Of a stretch of 64,000 nucleotides of DNA, positions 1 through 7,584 are shown in pieces. Every line of letters begins with the position of its first letter. Within the stretch, counting starts at the first letter, position 1. The notes beneath the pieces are model-generated. The model searched no databases, was not told where the DNA came from, and was given only the letters and a program-made list of their open reading frames with translations. The position numbers and the translations under genes were made by a program. The stretch comes from Sulfobacillus thermosulfidooxidans DSM 9293 (GTDB lineage Bacteria > Bacillota > Sulfobacillia > Sulfobacillales > Sulfobacillaceae), in the NCBI RefSeq assembly GCF_900176145.1, contig NZ_FWWY01000001.1:1907819-1971818 (forward strand), in the 5' to 3' direction.

Positions 1-443
1 AAACTGATATCAGGCCCAGCCTGATAAATGAGTTGCCAGGTTTTTCCACCGTTTACCGTTTTCATTAATTGATTGGCATCAGAACATCCGGTGTGAGAAC
101 ACGTAGTTAACCAACCTTCTTGGGAATTAAGCATATTCAGGTGGGTAATAACGGGGCGAGTATAGAGCCGTTTCCAGCTATATCCCCCGTTTGTGGTTTG
201 AAGCACCCCGTCGTACTGGCCAATGACCCCAGTGGCGTCGCCGTATCGGGCCGTAAAAAACTGCACCGAAGAGAGGGAAAGTGTCGCGGATGCCAGGACT
301 GGCCGTATACTTGCGGTCTCTTGATTGACACGAAATGGCTTGAGCGAGAGCGATAATGGTTGAGACATCGATGGCTTTGTGCCGCATGCGGCCAACATGA
401 TGAAACTGATACCAAAAAGAATCAGGGCCTGGCCATTTTTCAT
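1..443 (-). CDS. Lipoprotein with YCF48/BNR-like repeats (3' end outside window)
   Basis: The reading frame starts at an ATG ending at 443, preceded by GAGGAGGG, and runs off the left edge, giving 147 visible codons. Residues 1-20 are a lipoprotein signal with lipobox LAAC (Cys20), so the product should be anchored outside the cytoplasmic membrane. Two copies of a T-x-NGG-x-(S/T)W motif (TTNGGYSW near residue 88 and TVNGGKTW near 133) are typical of YCF48/BNR-type beta-propeller blades. Several more blades would be expected beyond the edge. The ligand is unknown; proteins of this kind are often annotated as photosystem assembly-like or sialidase-like without supporting function. The start and lipobox are clear, but the propeller assignment rests on two blades. 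Confidence 0.75.
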   Translation of the reverse strand, partial: MKNGQALILFGISFIMLAACGTKPSMSQPLSLSLKPFRVNQETASIRPVLASATLSLSSVQFFTARYGDATGVIGQYDGVLQTTNGGYSWKRLYTRPVITHLNMLNSQEGWLTTCSHTGCSDANQLMKTVNGGKTWQLIYQAGPDIS

Positions 444-605
444 CGTCTGACCCTCCTCAAATGGGATCGCCATCTCCACACTACTCTATTTAACGGTTTC
501 CGTTGGGAAAAGGTCACGTCCCCCAAAAATAAATGAGGGTCACCTCGGGTAAGAGATGGTCCCTCTGACAAAGCAATCTGTCATTTTTTGCATTTTGAAA
601 TCGTC

Positions 606-1255
606 TTAGTGCAACGCGGCATTCAAAATCCCTTTAAGGTACTCATTTTCGGGAACGGCTCCCAAAATTTCTACATGACCATTGAAAATGGATTTGGGCA
701 CACTGGAGACGTCGTGGCGGGCTGCAAGCTCGTTGAAGGTGCCGGAATCGATGAGATCATCGGTAATGTGAGGTTGAATGAGGGACATATCATGGGCCAG
801 TCGGACTGCCCTGGGACACCACCGGCACGTTGGTGTGGTAAAGACCTGAATATGGACAGGTTGACCGAGTTGTTTAAGCGTTTCTTGAGTTTTTTCGCTA
901 AGCGTTTCGTGATGGGTAGAAAGAGCCTTGATGTCTTCTAAAAACGTGCCAAATTCTAGGCCACTCGGAATCCCAACATAGCGAATACCCGTTTCTTGAT
1001 GCTGTTTATCCGCCAATATGCCAATGGGACCCGTGATACTCTGCCCTGTCTCATGTCCGGGTTCCAGTTCCGGAGCCTTATCCACTGTAGCCACGGAGAA
1101 AAGCGGGGTCAGTTGGGCGACTTCTTGCGAAATATCCCAAAACACCTGAAAATACTCGCTTTGGGGCCAGGATAAATGAGGAGTTGTACGGGGTCTTTAA
1201 GGTCTTGAAGAAATTGTGACACTTGTTGTTGAAGTTTTTCATCTAAATATGCCAT
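606..1255 (-). pseudogene. Protein disulfide oxidoreductase (glutaredoxin-like), one apparent frameshift
   Basis: The C-terminal reading frame carries a thioredoxin-fold domain with redox motif CRWC (TTPTCRWCPRA) and the cis-proline segment SSVPKS. The N-terminal part, MAYLDEKLQ..., starts at the ATG ending at 1255 in another frame. The frames join if one base is added at the AAA/TTT run at 1160-1162, which reads ...PGPK-SEYFQVFWDISQEV. The repaired product of about 216 residues has the length and two-domain layout of archaeal/bacterial PDO proteins. Its N-terminal domain lacks a CxxC, so only the C-terminal site would be active. The indel may be a real mutation or a homopolymer sequencing error. 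Thiol-disulfide exchange in the cytoplasm is the known family role. Confidence 0.7.
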
Positions 1256-1510
1256 ATTGGTCACCTGCGTAGAAGATTTCGGTAAAGCGCATGTTAACCC
1301 GATGCTGTTACCCTATCACGTGGGCTCAAAGAATCAATCCATCAATGGACCTAACCTGGCACATCCTCCATTGTTCATTGTTGGATTTCTGACAGTCAGA
1401 AAGGATGATTAAAGCTAGCGATGCTGTGGTCAACGGCCCCTTGAATAAAGTCGTAAAATAGGTCTATTGCAAAATGTACAATCTCAAATCCTTCTGCTAT
1501 ATAAAAAGAC

Positions 1511-1547
1511 AGACCGTTCCCAGTCGGTATCGATTGAGGAACGGTCT
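1511..1547 (-). terminator. Rho-independent terminator after pdxA2
   Basis: AGACCGTTCC (1511-1520) and GGAACGGTCT (1538-1547) form a perfect 10-bp stem. Read on the minus strand, the hairpin is followed by CTTTTTATATAG, a U-rich tail. It lies 22 bp after the pdxA2 stop codon and closes the minus-strand operon. The rest of the 1256-1568 gap holds no other feature that I can support. Confidence 0.8.
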
Positions 1548-1568
1548 CATAACGGCTATTTCAAATTA

Positions 1569-2585
1569 TTAATTGCGGGATTGCTTTAATAGGGTTAATT
1601 CTTTGGCGACCCGAAGCGCTTCTGATTGTCCATGAGCATCGGCAATGCCCTGTCCCGCAATGTCGAAGGCCGTACCGTGGTCAACTGACGTCCGTATCAC
1701 AGGCAAGCCTAATGTGACACTAACCGTGCCGTTGAAATCTAAGGTTTTGGTAGCAATATGGCCTTGGTCATGGTAAAGGGATAACACTCCGTGGTAACGA
1801 CCCATGCGGGCCTGATAGAAGACGGCATCGGCCGGAATGGGTCCTTCAACGCTAAGACCATCTTGTTGTGCTTTTTTAATGGCGGGGATTAAGATCTCTT
1901 GTTCTTCCGTTCCAATTAACCCGTTTTCTCCCGCGTGAGGATTTAACGCGGCGACGGCTAATACGGGTTGTTCAAATCCCAATTCCACCAGGTATTTGAT
2001 TCCTTGTTGAATACCGTCGTAGACCTGTTCAATGGTTAAAAGCCGTATCGCATCTTTAAGAGGATGATGCCGGGTTAAAAAGAACACGCGAAGATTACCC
2101 ACCACAAACATGGTCACCACATGGTGGGCAGAAAACAGTTCGGCCAGCATCTCCGTGTGCCCAGGATAGTGGTAGCCGGCTTTACGCACGGCCTCCTTGT
2201 TAATCGGCGCCGTATTGATCGCGTCGATCTCCCCGTGTAATGCTGATTGAATGGCGGCGGTAATGGCTTTAACCGCCATATCTCCGGCTTTGGGGTGAAC
2301 CTCTCCTAACTTAGGTGTTGACTCCACATTAGACGTTGGCACAATCTCTAAGGTCCCGTAATGGCCTTTGGCGGAAACAGCATCTTCGATGACGCGTAAT
2401 TGCAAGGGACTTTTTACCCGTGCTAAGGTTTCATTAAACACTAAGGGATCACCATAAATTATAGGAATCATCCCATCATAATGCGAATGATCGGTTAAGG
2501 CTTTAATAATAATTTCGGGCCCGATCCCTGCGGGATCGCCCATCGTGATGCCGACCCGTATGGGACGCATTGTCAACTGGTCCAT
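1569..2585 (-). CDS. pdxA2: PdxA2-type 4-phospho-threonate/erythronate dehydrogenase
   Basis: This 338-residue protein belongs to the PdxA family of NAD-dependent, metal-dependent 4-phosphohydroxyacid dehydrogenases. Visible landmarks are the N-terminal GDPAGIGPEI, and the three metal-binding histidines in YPGHTEML, LNPHAGENG and YHDQGH. The ATG ending at 2585 is preferred over the TTG six bases upstream because AGGAG lies eight bases before it. The start is two bases after the DUF1537 kinase stop, so the two are translated together. The neighbours (DUF1537 kinase, DeoR regulator, sugar-acid MFS) point to PdxA2, which oxidises and decarboxylates D-threonate- or D-erythronate-4-phosphate to dihydroxyacetone phosphate, rather than to vitamin B6 synthesis. 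The exact substrate is inferred from context. Confidence 0.88.
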   Translation of the reverse strand: MDQLTMRPIRVGITMGDPAGIGPEIIIKALTDHSHYDGMIPIIYGDPLVFNETLARVKSPLQLRVIEDAVSAKGHYGTLEIVPTSNVESTPKLGEVHPKAGDMAVKAITAAIQSALHGEIDAINTAPINKEAVRKAGYHYPGHTEMLAELFSAHHVVTMFVVGNLRVFFLTRHHPLKDAIRLLTIEQVYDGIQQGIKYLVELGFEQPVLAVAALNPHAGENGLIGTEEQEILIPAIKKAQQDGLSVEGPIPADAVFYQARMGRYHGVLSLYHDQGHIATKTLDFNGTVSVTLGLPVIRTSVDHGTAFDIAGQGIADAHGQSEALRVAKELTLLKQSRN

Positions 2586-2587
2586 GT

Positions 2588-3766
2588 TCAAACGCTCCTT
2601 TTGCTGATTTTCCTTGTCAAATATCTTTGTGTCGTTAATGTGGGACTGATGGATAACAGGTATAACAGACTATCTTCTCCCACGAGCCCGCCTTTGGTGA
2701 TGAGTTCAACGCGGTCGAAGATCCCGCCCTCAATAATGCCTTGGGAAACCAAGGGGGCGAGGAGCCTATGATTATGCACGACCAGGGCTTGGGCTTTGAT
2801 CAAAAACGTTTGTGCCATTTCCCCGCCAGTAACAATGAAGCGTTCAGGAATCCATCCGCTTTCTTGTAACGCGGTGAGGTGGTTCAGCGCACGCTCCGCT
2901 AAATATTGACTGATCGGTTGGCGCTCGGTGTCCTTGAGCGGTTCAAGACCCGAGTGTAAGACAATAATGGGACATTGGGGTTGGTGAGAATAAGGGGAAC
3001 TTTCTAGAGAAATCTCCTGAACAGGAATATGGTTTTGGATGTAGTGGACTTGACGGATATTGGTGGGCGTGGGACTGCCCATGATGATAGCGGTGGTTGT
3101 TGGAGGACTCGTCATATAATAGGGAAAAATGCTTCCGCTGCTAACAGTTACCAGAGGGGCCGAAAGATAACCACGCATCTGCTTGAGAAGAGACGCAATG
3201 TGGTACAGGTCATCTTCAGACTCCGCATCAAAAATGACCGTGGAATAGGATGTGATAAGCTCCTTAACCCATGTTGTACTTGCTAGCTCTCGTTCTTGTC
3301 GACTGACAATATGCACTCTATGGTCTCCCTCAAAAAGATAGTCCACTAAAACGTCGGTTGTTAGTTCAGGTAGCGATTCCCGTAAAGGACGCCCATAAAG
3401 ATATTGACGACCTTGCTTTGTTGTGCGTCCTGCCCTTGGATATGCTGCAATAACCGCAACAAAGGGGTGTACCGGCAGTGCCTTTATGAGGAGTTGTAAT
3501 TCTAAAGGACATGGTCCTCGTAAAGTGGTATCAATGCGTTTATCAAAATGACGATAGCCGTGTTCCCACAGTTCCCGGGCCCATTTTGTTACCAGCCCAC
3601 TTTGTGAAGGAGTTTCGCGGCTTTGGGTATTTAACACGAAAGGACCGTGGGGATGGGCTGGCAAATCATGATAGACTCGAATAGGTCTGCCGAGCCCCTC
3701 AGCAAGTGCACCCGCCGAGGCATTAGCCCCTGTTAAGTCATCGGCAAAGACCACGATTTCTGGCAT
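2588..3766 (-). CDS. dtnK: DUF1537 four-carbon acid sugar kinase
   Basis: The 392-residue protein begins MPEIVVFADDLTGAN, the N-terminal substrate-domain signature of DUF1537 kinases, and ends with VTGGEMA and the ITKGGLVG loop of the nucleotide-binding domain. The reading frame stays open to 3937, but the ATG ending at 3766, with GAAGGA before it, matches where family members start. These kinases phosphorylate D-threonate, L-threonate or D-erythronate at C4, and those partnered with PdxA2 act on D-threonate or D-erythronate. Here the kinase gene stops two bases before pdxA2 begins. Together they would convert an imported C4 sugar acid to dihydroxyacetone phosphate. Family assignment is firm; the choice of C4 acid is open. 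Confidence 0.87.
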   Translation of the reverse strand: MPEIVVFADDLTGANASAGALAEGLGRPIRVYHDLPAHPHGPFVLNTQSRETPSQSGLVTKWARELWEHGYRHFDKRIDTTLRGPCPLELQLLIKALPVHPFVAVIAAYPRAGRTTKQGRQYLYGRPLRESLPELTTDVLVDYLFEGDHRVHIVSRQERELASTTWVKELITSYSTVIFDAESEDDLYHIASLLKQMRGYLSAPLVTVSSGSIFPYYMTSPPTTTAIIMGSPTPTNIRQVHYIQNHIPVQEISLESSPYSHQPQCPIIVLHSGLEPLKDTERQPISQYLAERALNHLTALQESGWIPERFIVTGGEMAQTFLIKAQALVVHNHRLLAPLVSQGIIEGGIFDRVELITKGGLVGEDSLLYLLSISPTLTTQRYLTRKISKRSV

Positions 3767-3869
3767 GATTTGATTCCTTCTTTCATTTCGCCATTCCGCC
3801 TTTTGTCCTGGGGGTTTGGGCGGTTGTAAGCCTGTGGGCACGAGCCACAAAGATATGCTATTCACCGGG

Positions 3870-4661
3870 TTACGCAGAACCTTCGTGATTCGCATCGACG
3901 AACTCAGCGGCTGAAACAATGTTCCAGTGCCTATCATGAAATTTTTTGGCGGTAGTGCTATCGACGGCTTTTTCCGTTATCACGGTTACGCCATGGGGTA
4001 AAGGGGTCACATGCGGAAAGCTGACCGAAAATTTGCTGCTATCGGCGAGGATATACACTTTGTTGGCTGCTTCCGCCATTTTTCGTTTTAAATACGCTTG
4101 GGGTGCTGTGGGTGAGGTGAGACCGACCCCGGGATCAAGTCCAAAAGCCCCCAAAAAGCAGGTATCGACATGATAGGTTTGTAACTGCATAATGGCGCTA
4201 TCACCAATAAACGCTTGATTGAGATGGCGCAAACTTCCTCCTAATGCAATCAAATCGATTTGGTCTTGATAAGCCAAATCCATGAGGATATTGAGTCCAT
4301 TAGTAATCACCGTCAAAGACACATCGTTCGGAATTAAGCGCGCTAAACATCCTGTGGTTGTTCCTGCATCTAATATGACACTTTGCGACGTTAGCAATAG
4401 CGGTAGGGATGCTTGGGCAATGCGGTTTTTGGCCTCGAGATGAGTTAAAGCTCGTTTCTGCAAACTCAACTCCGTGGATGAAGGCACTGATACGGCTCCT
4501 CCAAATGTGCGCAGAATCTGCCCTTGCTTTTCGAGATATGTCAAATCGCGGCGAATAGTGGCTAACGAAGCGTGTAATTCGTGCGCCAGTTCCTCAACTT
4601 TGACTGCCGAATTCTTCATGATTATGTCCACAATGCGTGCCCGTCTCAGGTCTTGATTCAT
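3870..4661 (-). CDS. DeoR-family transcriptional regulator
   Basis: A DeoR-type winged helix occupies residues 3-58 (VEELAHELHAS then LATIRRDLTYLEKQG), followed by the sugar-phosphate sensing domain with ILDAGTTTGC, VITNGLNI and FLGAFGLD. At 263 residues it has the normal family length. The ATG ending at 4661 has GAGGAAAG upstream; an in-frame GTG four codons earlier is less likely because that GTG overlaps the ribosome binding site. It lies between the MFS transporter and the kinase and is probably the local repressor of this C4-acid set, released by a phosphorylated intermediate. A candidate operator lies at 6197-6228, over the transporter promoter. Confidence 0.88.
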   Translation of the reverse strand: MNQDLRRARIVDIIMKNSAVKVEELAHELHASLATIRRDLTYLEKQGQILRTFGGAVSVPSSTELSLQKRALTHLEAKNRIAQASLPLLLTSQSVILDAGTTTGCLARLIPNDVSLTVITNGLNILMDLAYQDQIDLIALGGSLRHLNQAFIGDSAIMQLQTYHVDTCFLGAFGLDPGVGLTSPTAPQAYLKRKMAEAANKVYILADSSKFSVSFPHVTPLPHGVTVITEKAVDSTTAKKFHDRHWNIVSAAEFVDANHEGSA

Positions 4662-4765
4662 CGCTTTCCTCACCCGTTCTCGATTTACTACTTCTTGGCT
4701 GTATATGTCCTGGGGATAGATGGGGCGTGATTCGATAAAAATTTCACAAGCCTGATCTCAAACTC

Positions 4766-4796
4766 GGTGATTGCCCAAAGATGTCAGGCAATCACC
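4766..4796 (-). terminator. Hairpin between MFS transporter and deoR
   Basis: GGTGATTGCC (4766-4775) and GGCAATCACC (4787-4796) form a perfect 10-bp stem with an 11-base loop, eight bases after the transporter stop. There is no clear U-tract on the minus strand, so it may lower read-through into the regulator and enzyme genes, or stabilise the transporter mRNA, rather than stop transcription fully. Confidence 0.5.
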
Positions 4797-4803
4797 TAAT
4801 ATC

Positions 4804-6099
4804 TTAATGGAGAACAGGTTTAGTTGTGACTTTGCCTACATGCGGTGTATGAACGGGTAATGAAAAGACCAAAAGTCCCGCCACAATTAACACCCCAGTT
4901 AACGTGACCAGTCCTGCAAATGTGGAGTGGGTGGCCGTAATTAATGCACCTACGATAAAGGGACCAAAAAACCCTCCTAGATTGCCAATGCCATTAATCA
5001 GTCCCATTGTAGGTCCCAGTCCTTCAGCTGTGACTAACAGGGGAGGGAGGGTCCAAAACACACCGATATACGGCAACATAAATGCTTCGGTCAGAATGAG
5101 GAAGATTAATGAGACGAGAATGTTTTGGGTGGTTAACGTCGATCCTAATAATGCTAACCCGCCAAAAATGAGTGGTAAGGCAACGTGTGCTTTGCGCTCG
5201 CCTGTTTTATCCGAATGATTGGCATTAATCCACATTACAATCAACGCGGCTAAATAAGGCAGGGCTGTGACCAGGCCTGTTTCGGTAAATCCTGTCTTGG
5301 TTAAATTCTTGATCACTGTGGGTAGCCATAAAGCAAATCCATAAAAGCCGACTTGAACCAAGAAATAAATTCCCACCAATAACCAGACTTTAGGATTGGT
5401 AAAGGCTTTTTTCCAACTGGGTGAAACATCTTGGGCTGCTGCCCGGTCTTCTTGAAATTTCTTTTGGAGGTAAGCGCGTTCTTCCGGACTGATAAAAGAT
5501 GCAGTGTCGGGAGAGTCATCAATAAAGATCCACCACACGATAGCCCAGATAAAAGGGGGAATGCCTTCTAAAACAAAAAGATAACGCCACGATAGATGTT
5601 GCACAATGAGACCGGATAAAGGGGCCATAATAATCGCGGCAGCGGGTAAACAAAACATCCAGTACATATTTGCTCGAGCTCTTTCGTCTTGAGGAAACCA
5701 ATGCGAAAGAAGAACAAGGGTCGCGGGCCACACTCCACCTTCTGCTACCCCTAATAAAAAGCGCACCACAAGCAGTTCGGTTTTGTTTTGCACGAGACCC
5801 GTGAGGACAGCGAAGACACCCCAAACTAACAGAGAAGCAAACACGAACTTTTTGGCACTAAATTTTGACGCAATATAGCCACCGGGAATCTGCAAAAACA
5901 GATAACCAAAAAAGAAAATACCTCCGGCAAGTCCTGCGGTGGATGCGGAGATATGAAGACCTTTTTCCATCCCGTCAAAACCAAATCCGACATTGATGCG
6001 GTCCATGTAGGCGATGGTATACATTAAAAACGCAACAGGAATAATTCGGCGCCATCGAGTGCGTCCCGGTGACGAGGTTACGTTAACCGTGTTGGTCAT
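4804..6099 (-). CDS. MFS sugar-acid transporter (anion:cation symporter family)
   Basis: This 431-residue protein has about twelve hydrophobic segments. Its start region RWRRIIPVAFLMYTIAYMDR and the following G-GFDGMEKGL are typical of the ACS family (hexuronate, galactonate and related acid symporters). The ATG ending at 6099 has AGGAGGG seven bases upstream; the open frame continues to 6216 without start support. It is first in the operon containing the DeoR regulator, DUF1537 kinase and PdxA2, so it probably brings in D-threonate, D-erythronate or a similar acid by proton symport. The substrate is inferred from neighbours only. Confidence 0.85.
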   Translation of the reverse strand: MTNTVNVTSSPGRTRWRRIIPVAFLMYTIAYMDRINVGFGFDGMEKGLHISASTAGLAGGIFFFGYLFLQIPGGYIASKFSAKKFVFASLLVWGVFAVLTGLVQNKTELLVVRFLLGVAEGGVWPATLVLLSHWFPQDERARANMYWMFCLPAAAIIMAPLSGLIVQHLSWRYLFVLEGIPPFIWAIVWWIFIDDSPDTASFISPEERAYLQKKFQEDRAAAQDVSPSWKKAFTNPKVWLLVGIYFLVQVGFYGFALWLPTVIKNLTKTGFTETGLVTALPYLAALIVMWINANHSDKTGERKAHVALPLIFGGLALLGSTLTTQNILVSLIFLILTEAFMLPYIGVFWTLPPLLVTAEGLGPTMGLINGIGNLGGFFGPFIVGALITATHSTFAGLVTLTGVLIVAGLLVFSLPVHTPHVGKVTTKPVLH

Positions 6100-6196
6100 G
6101 ATATCCCTCCTTGCAAAATACCCTCTATCTCCGATGGAAGAATGCATAAACAATGACGAATGGATCCTCATGCGCAGTGCCAAGAAAAATATGGTG

Positions 6197-6241
6197 ATTG
6201 TTTCAATCATTATCATAATTGAAACAATTAATATGAGTCAA
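6197..6241 (-). promoter_or_regulatory. Promoter with overlapping inverted repeat upstream of the MFS gene
   Basis: On the minus strand TTGACT (6236-6241), an 18-base spacer and TATGAT (6212-6217) make a good sigma-A promoter. The spacer and the -10 region lie within the inverted repeat ATTGTTTCAAT (6197-6207) and ATTGAAACAAT (6218-6228). A further ATTGAAA half-site lies at about 6254. TTTC/GAAA repeats are usual in DeoR-family operators, so this is the likely binding site of the local DeoR protein. The promoter is seen directly; the operator role is inferred. Confidence 0.65.
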
Positions 6242-6422
6242 TAAAGTATATTATATTGAAATGAAAATAGTCCGAAAAATAGGCAGAATTATGTGCAAAG
6301 AGATTATAAATTAGCATCTGATCCTGGATAAGGAAATCTGGTAAGCGACCTGCATTATCAGTCAGTGAGACGGTAGAGAACGAGCTATCATTTGTGGCAA
6401 CTCAATTATCCGATCAACCAAT

Positions 6423-7256
6423 CTATGAATCTTTTTGTATCCAAAAATATCCGCTAGTTTGTGACAATGTGAGACATCCGTCATTTTCGAAATGAACTCG
6501 CACTAATTCGGCCATAATCTCAAGCAACTGGCTACGAATTTCGGGTCGGTGATACTGGACGGGAACACCACTCCAACAAAATCCTGAACCATAGTATGCT
6601 AAATAAGCGGCAAGAGTGGGAAAACGAAGGCCCCCTACCATTTCGACTTTTTGGGGCGGCCGCGGGAAAAAGTCGGCACCATTTCGCAACGAAAACCGGT
6701 CACCACGGATATCAGGGGTATAGGGTAGCGATAATGTCTTGACCGCGGTTTCATGATATCGAATCATTTCTGGGTAACTCTTGGCTCCATTAGTTGCGGT
6801 TAAGAGTAGACCGCCAGGGCGTAAGAGCTGCCATGCTGTTTTCAGGGCACCCGCAATATTGGGAACATGATACAACATAAAATGCATTCCGACCCAGTCA
6901 AAAGATTCGGGGGCATAAGAAAGAGTGGCTACACCTGCGGTGGACACTTTACTGAATGGGTCGCTTTTCAATTTCGTTTCAAGATAGGTCACCATAGCTG
7001 GTGCTTGATCGACGGCTTCATATTGACAGAAAGTCCCGGCATAATTCCTAATCCATGGGTACCATGCTCCGGTTCCGGCGCCAATATCTAGTATGCTTTG
7101 CGGACAAACAAGTGTCATGGCATGTTCAGTCATTAAGTCAAAAATATTGCGAGGCTGGAGATTATATCGCTTTTGCGCCTCAATCCGAATCGCAAGGCCT
7201 TCTTCGGTACCATAGGCTTCCCGAAGAAATGCGGGATCCGAAAATTGATGGGACAT
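6423..7256 (-). CDS. Class I SAM-dependent methyltransferase
   Basis: The 277-residue protein carries motif I, ILDIGAGTGAW, near residue 57, an acidic strand-2 end (YEAVDQAP) and the later LLRPGGLLL segment, as in the Methyltransf_11/25 group. It is a single gene between the C4-acid importer and the beta-glucoside island, and neither neighbour suggests a substrate. The start ATG ends at 7256, with a GGGGG stretch about a dozen bases upstream. Small-molecule O- or N-methylation is possible, but no function can be given beyond the SAM-binding fold. Confidence 0.82.
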   Translation of the reverse strand: MSHQFSDPAFLREAYGTEEGLAIRIEAQKRYNLQPRNIFDLMTEHAMTLVCPQSILDIGAGTGAWYPWIRNYAGTFCQYEAVDQAPAMVTYLETKLKSDPFSKVSTAGVATLSYAPESFDWVGMHFMLYHVPNIAGALKTAWQLLRPGGLLLTATNGAKSYPEMIRYHETAVKTLSLPYTPDIRGDRFSLRNGADFFPRPPQKVEMVGGLRFPTLAAYLAYYGSGFCWSGVPVQYHRPEIRSQLLEIMAELVRVHFENDGCLTLSQTSGYFWIQKDS

Positions 7257-7410
7257 AATTAAAAACCCCCTAACAGTTTCATCTTACCAAAAATAGGGTA
7301 GACACAAAGCTAGTAAAACATTTTGGGTGAACAATATTTCTTTGACTTGTATGGGAAGTACTAGAGTTCAAGGGATTTAAAACAGCAACTACTATTTTGT
7401 TAATGACCAA

Positions 7411-7425
7411 CCAAAATCGTTTTCG
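7411..7425 (+). promoter_or_regulatory. Candidate LacI-type operator, copy 1
   Basis: CCAAAATCGTTTTCG is nearly self-complementary about a central CG, as LacI/GalR-family operators are. It differs at one base from a second copy at 7559-7573. A LacI-family regulator is encoded in the same island, and no other such site was noticed nearby. Confidence 0.5.
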
Positions 7426-7558
7426 ATATAAGAAAAATAAATTTGTTATTTTTCACAAAAGCTTATTGCCAAATTTACGATAATGAGCCAATAATGGTGT
7501 GTGCGGTAATAGTCATATAAGACAGAATTATCGCATAATAATACGTTTTTGTCTTTCC

Positions 7559-7573
7559 CCAAAAACGTTTTCG
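7559..7573 (+). promoter_or_regulatory. Candidate LacI-type operator, copy 2
   Basis: CCAAAAACGTTTTCG matches copy 1 in 14 of 15 bases and contains the perfect palindrome AAAACGTTTT. It directly abuts the GGAGGGG ribosome binding site of the solute-binding protein, so a bound repressor could act as a roadblock. With copy 1 about 148 bp upstream, DNA looping is possible. Confidence 0.55.
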
Positions 7574-7584
7574 GAGGGGTATTG

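Larger units (their letters stand above)
7257..7584 (+). promoter_or_regulatory. 328-bp leader of the beta-glucoside island
   Basis: This AT-rich gap separates the minus-strand methyltransferase from the plus-strand solute-binding protein. It holds two 15-bp repeats described separately and a possible promoter in 7450-7500 (TTCACA, then TACGAT after 18 bases), which is weak. No RNA gene or small open frame was found. Confidence 0.4.

Noticed and set aside
137-415. 92-codon minus-strand frame at the left edge
   Set aside because: It overlaps the lipoprotein frame, which has a lipobox, a ribosome binding site and propeller motifs. The 92-codon frame has none.
3767-3937. Upstream extension of the DUF1537 kinase to 449 residues
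   Set aside because: The extra 57 residues overlap the deoR gene, lack a ribosome binding site and do not resemble kinase sequence; the ATG at 3766 fits the family.
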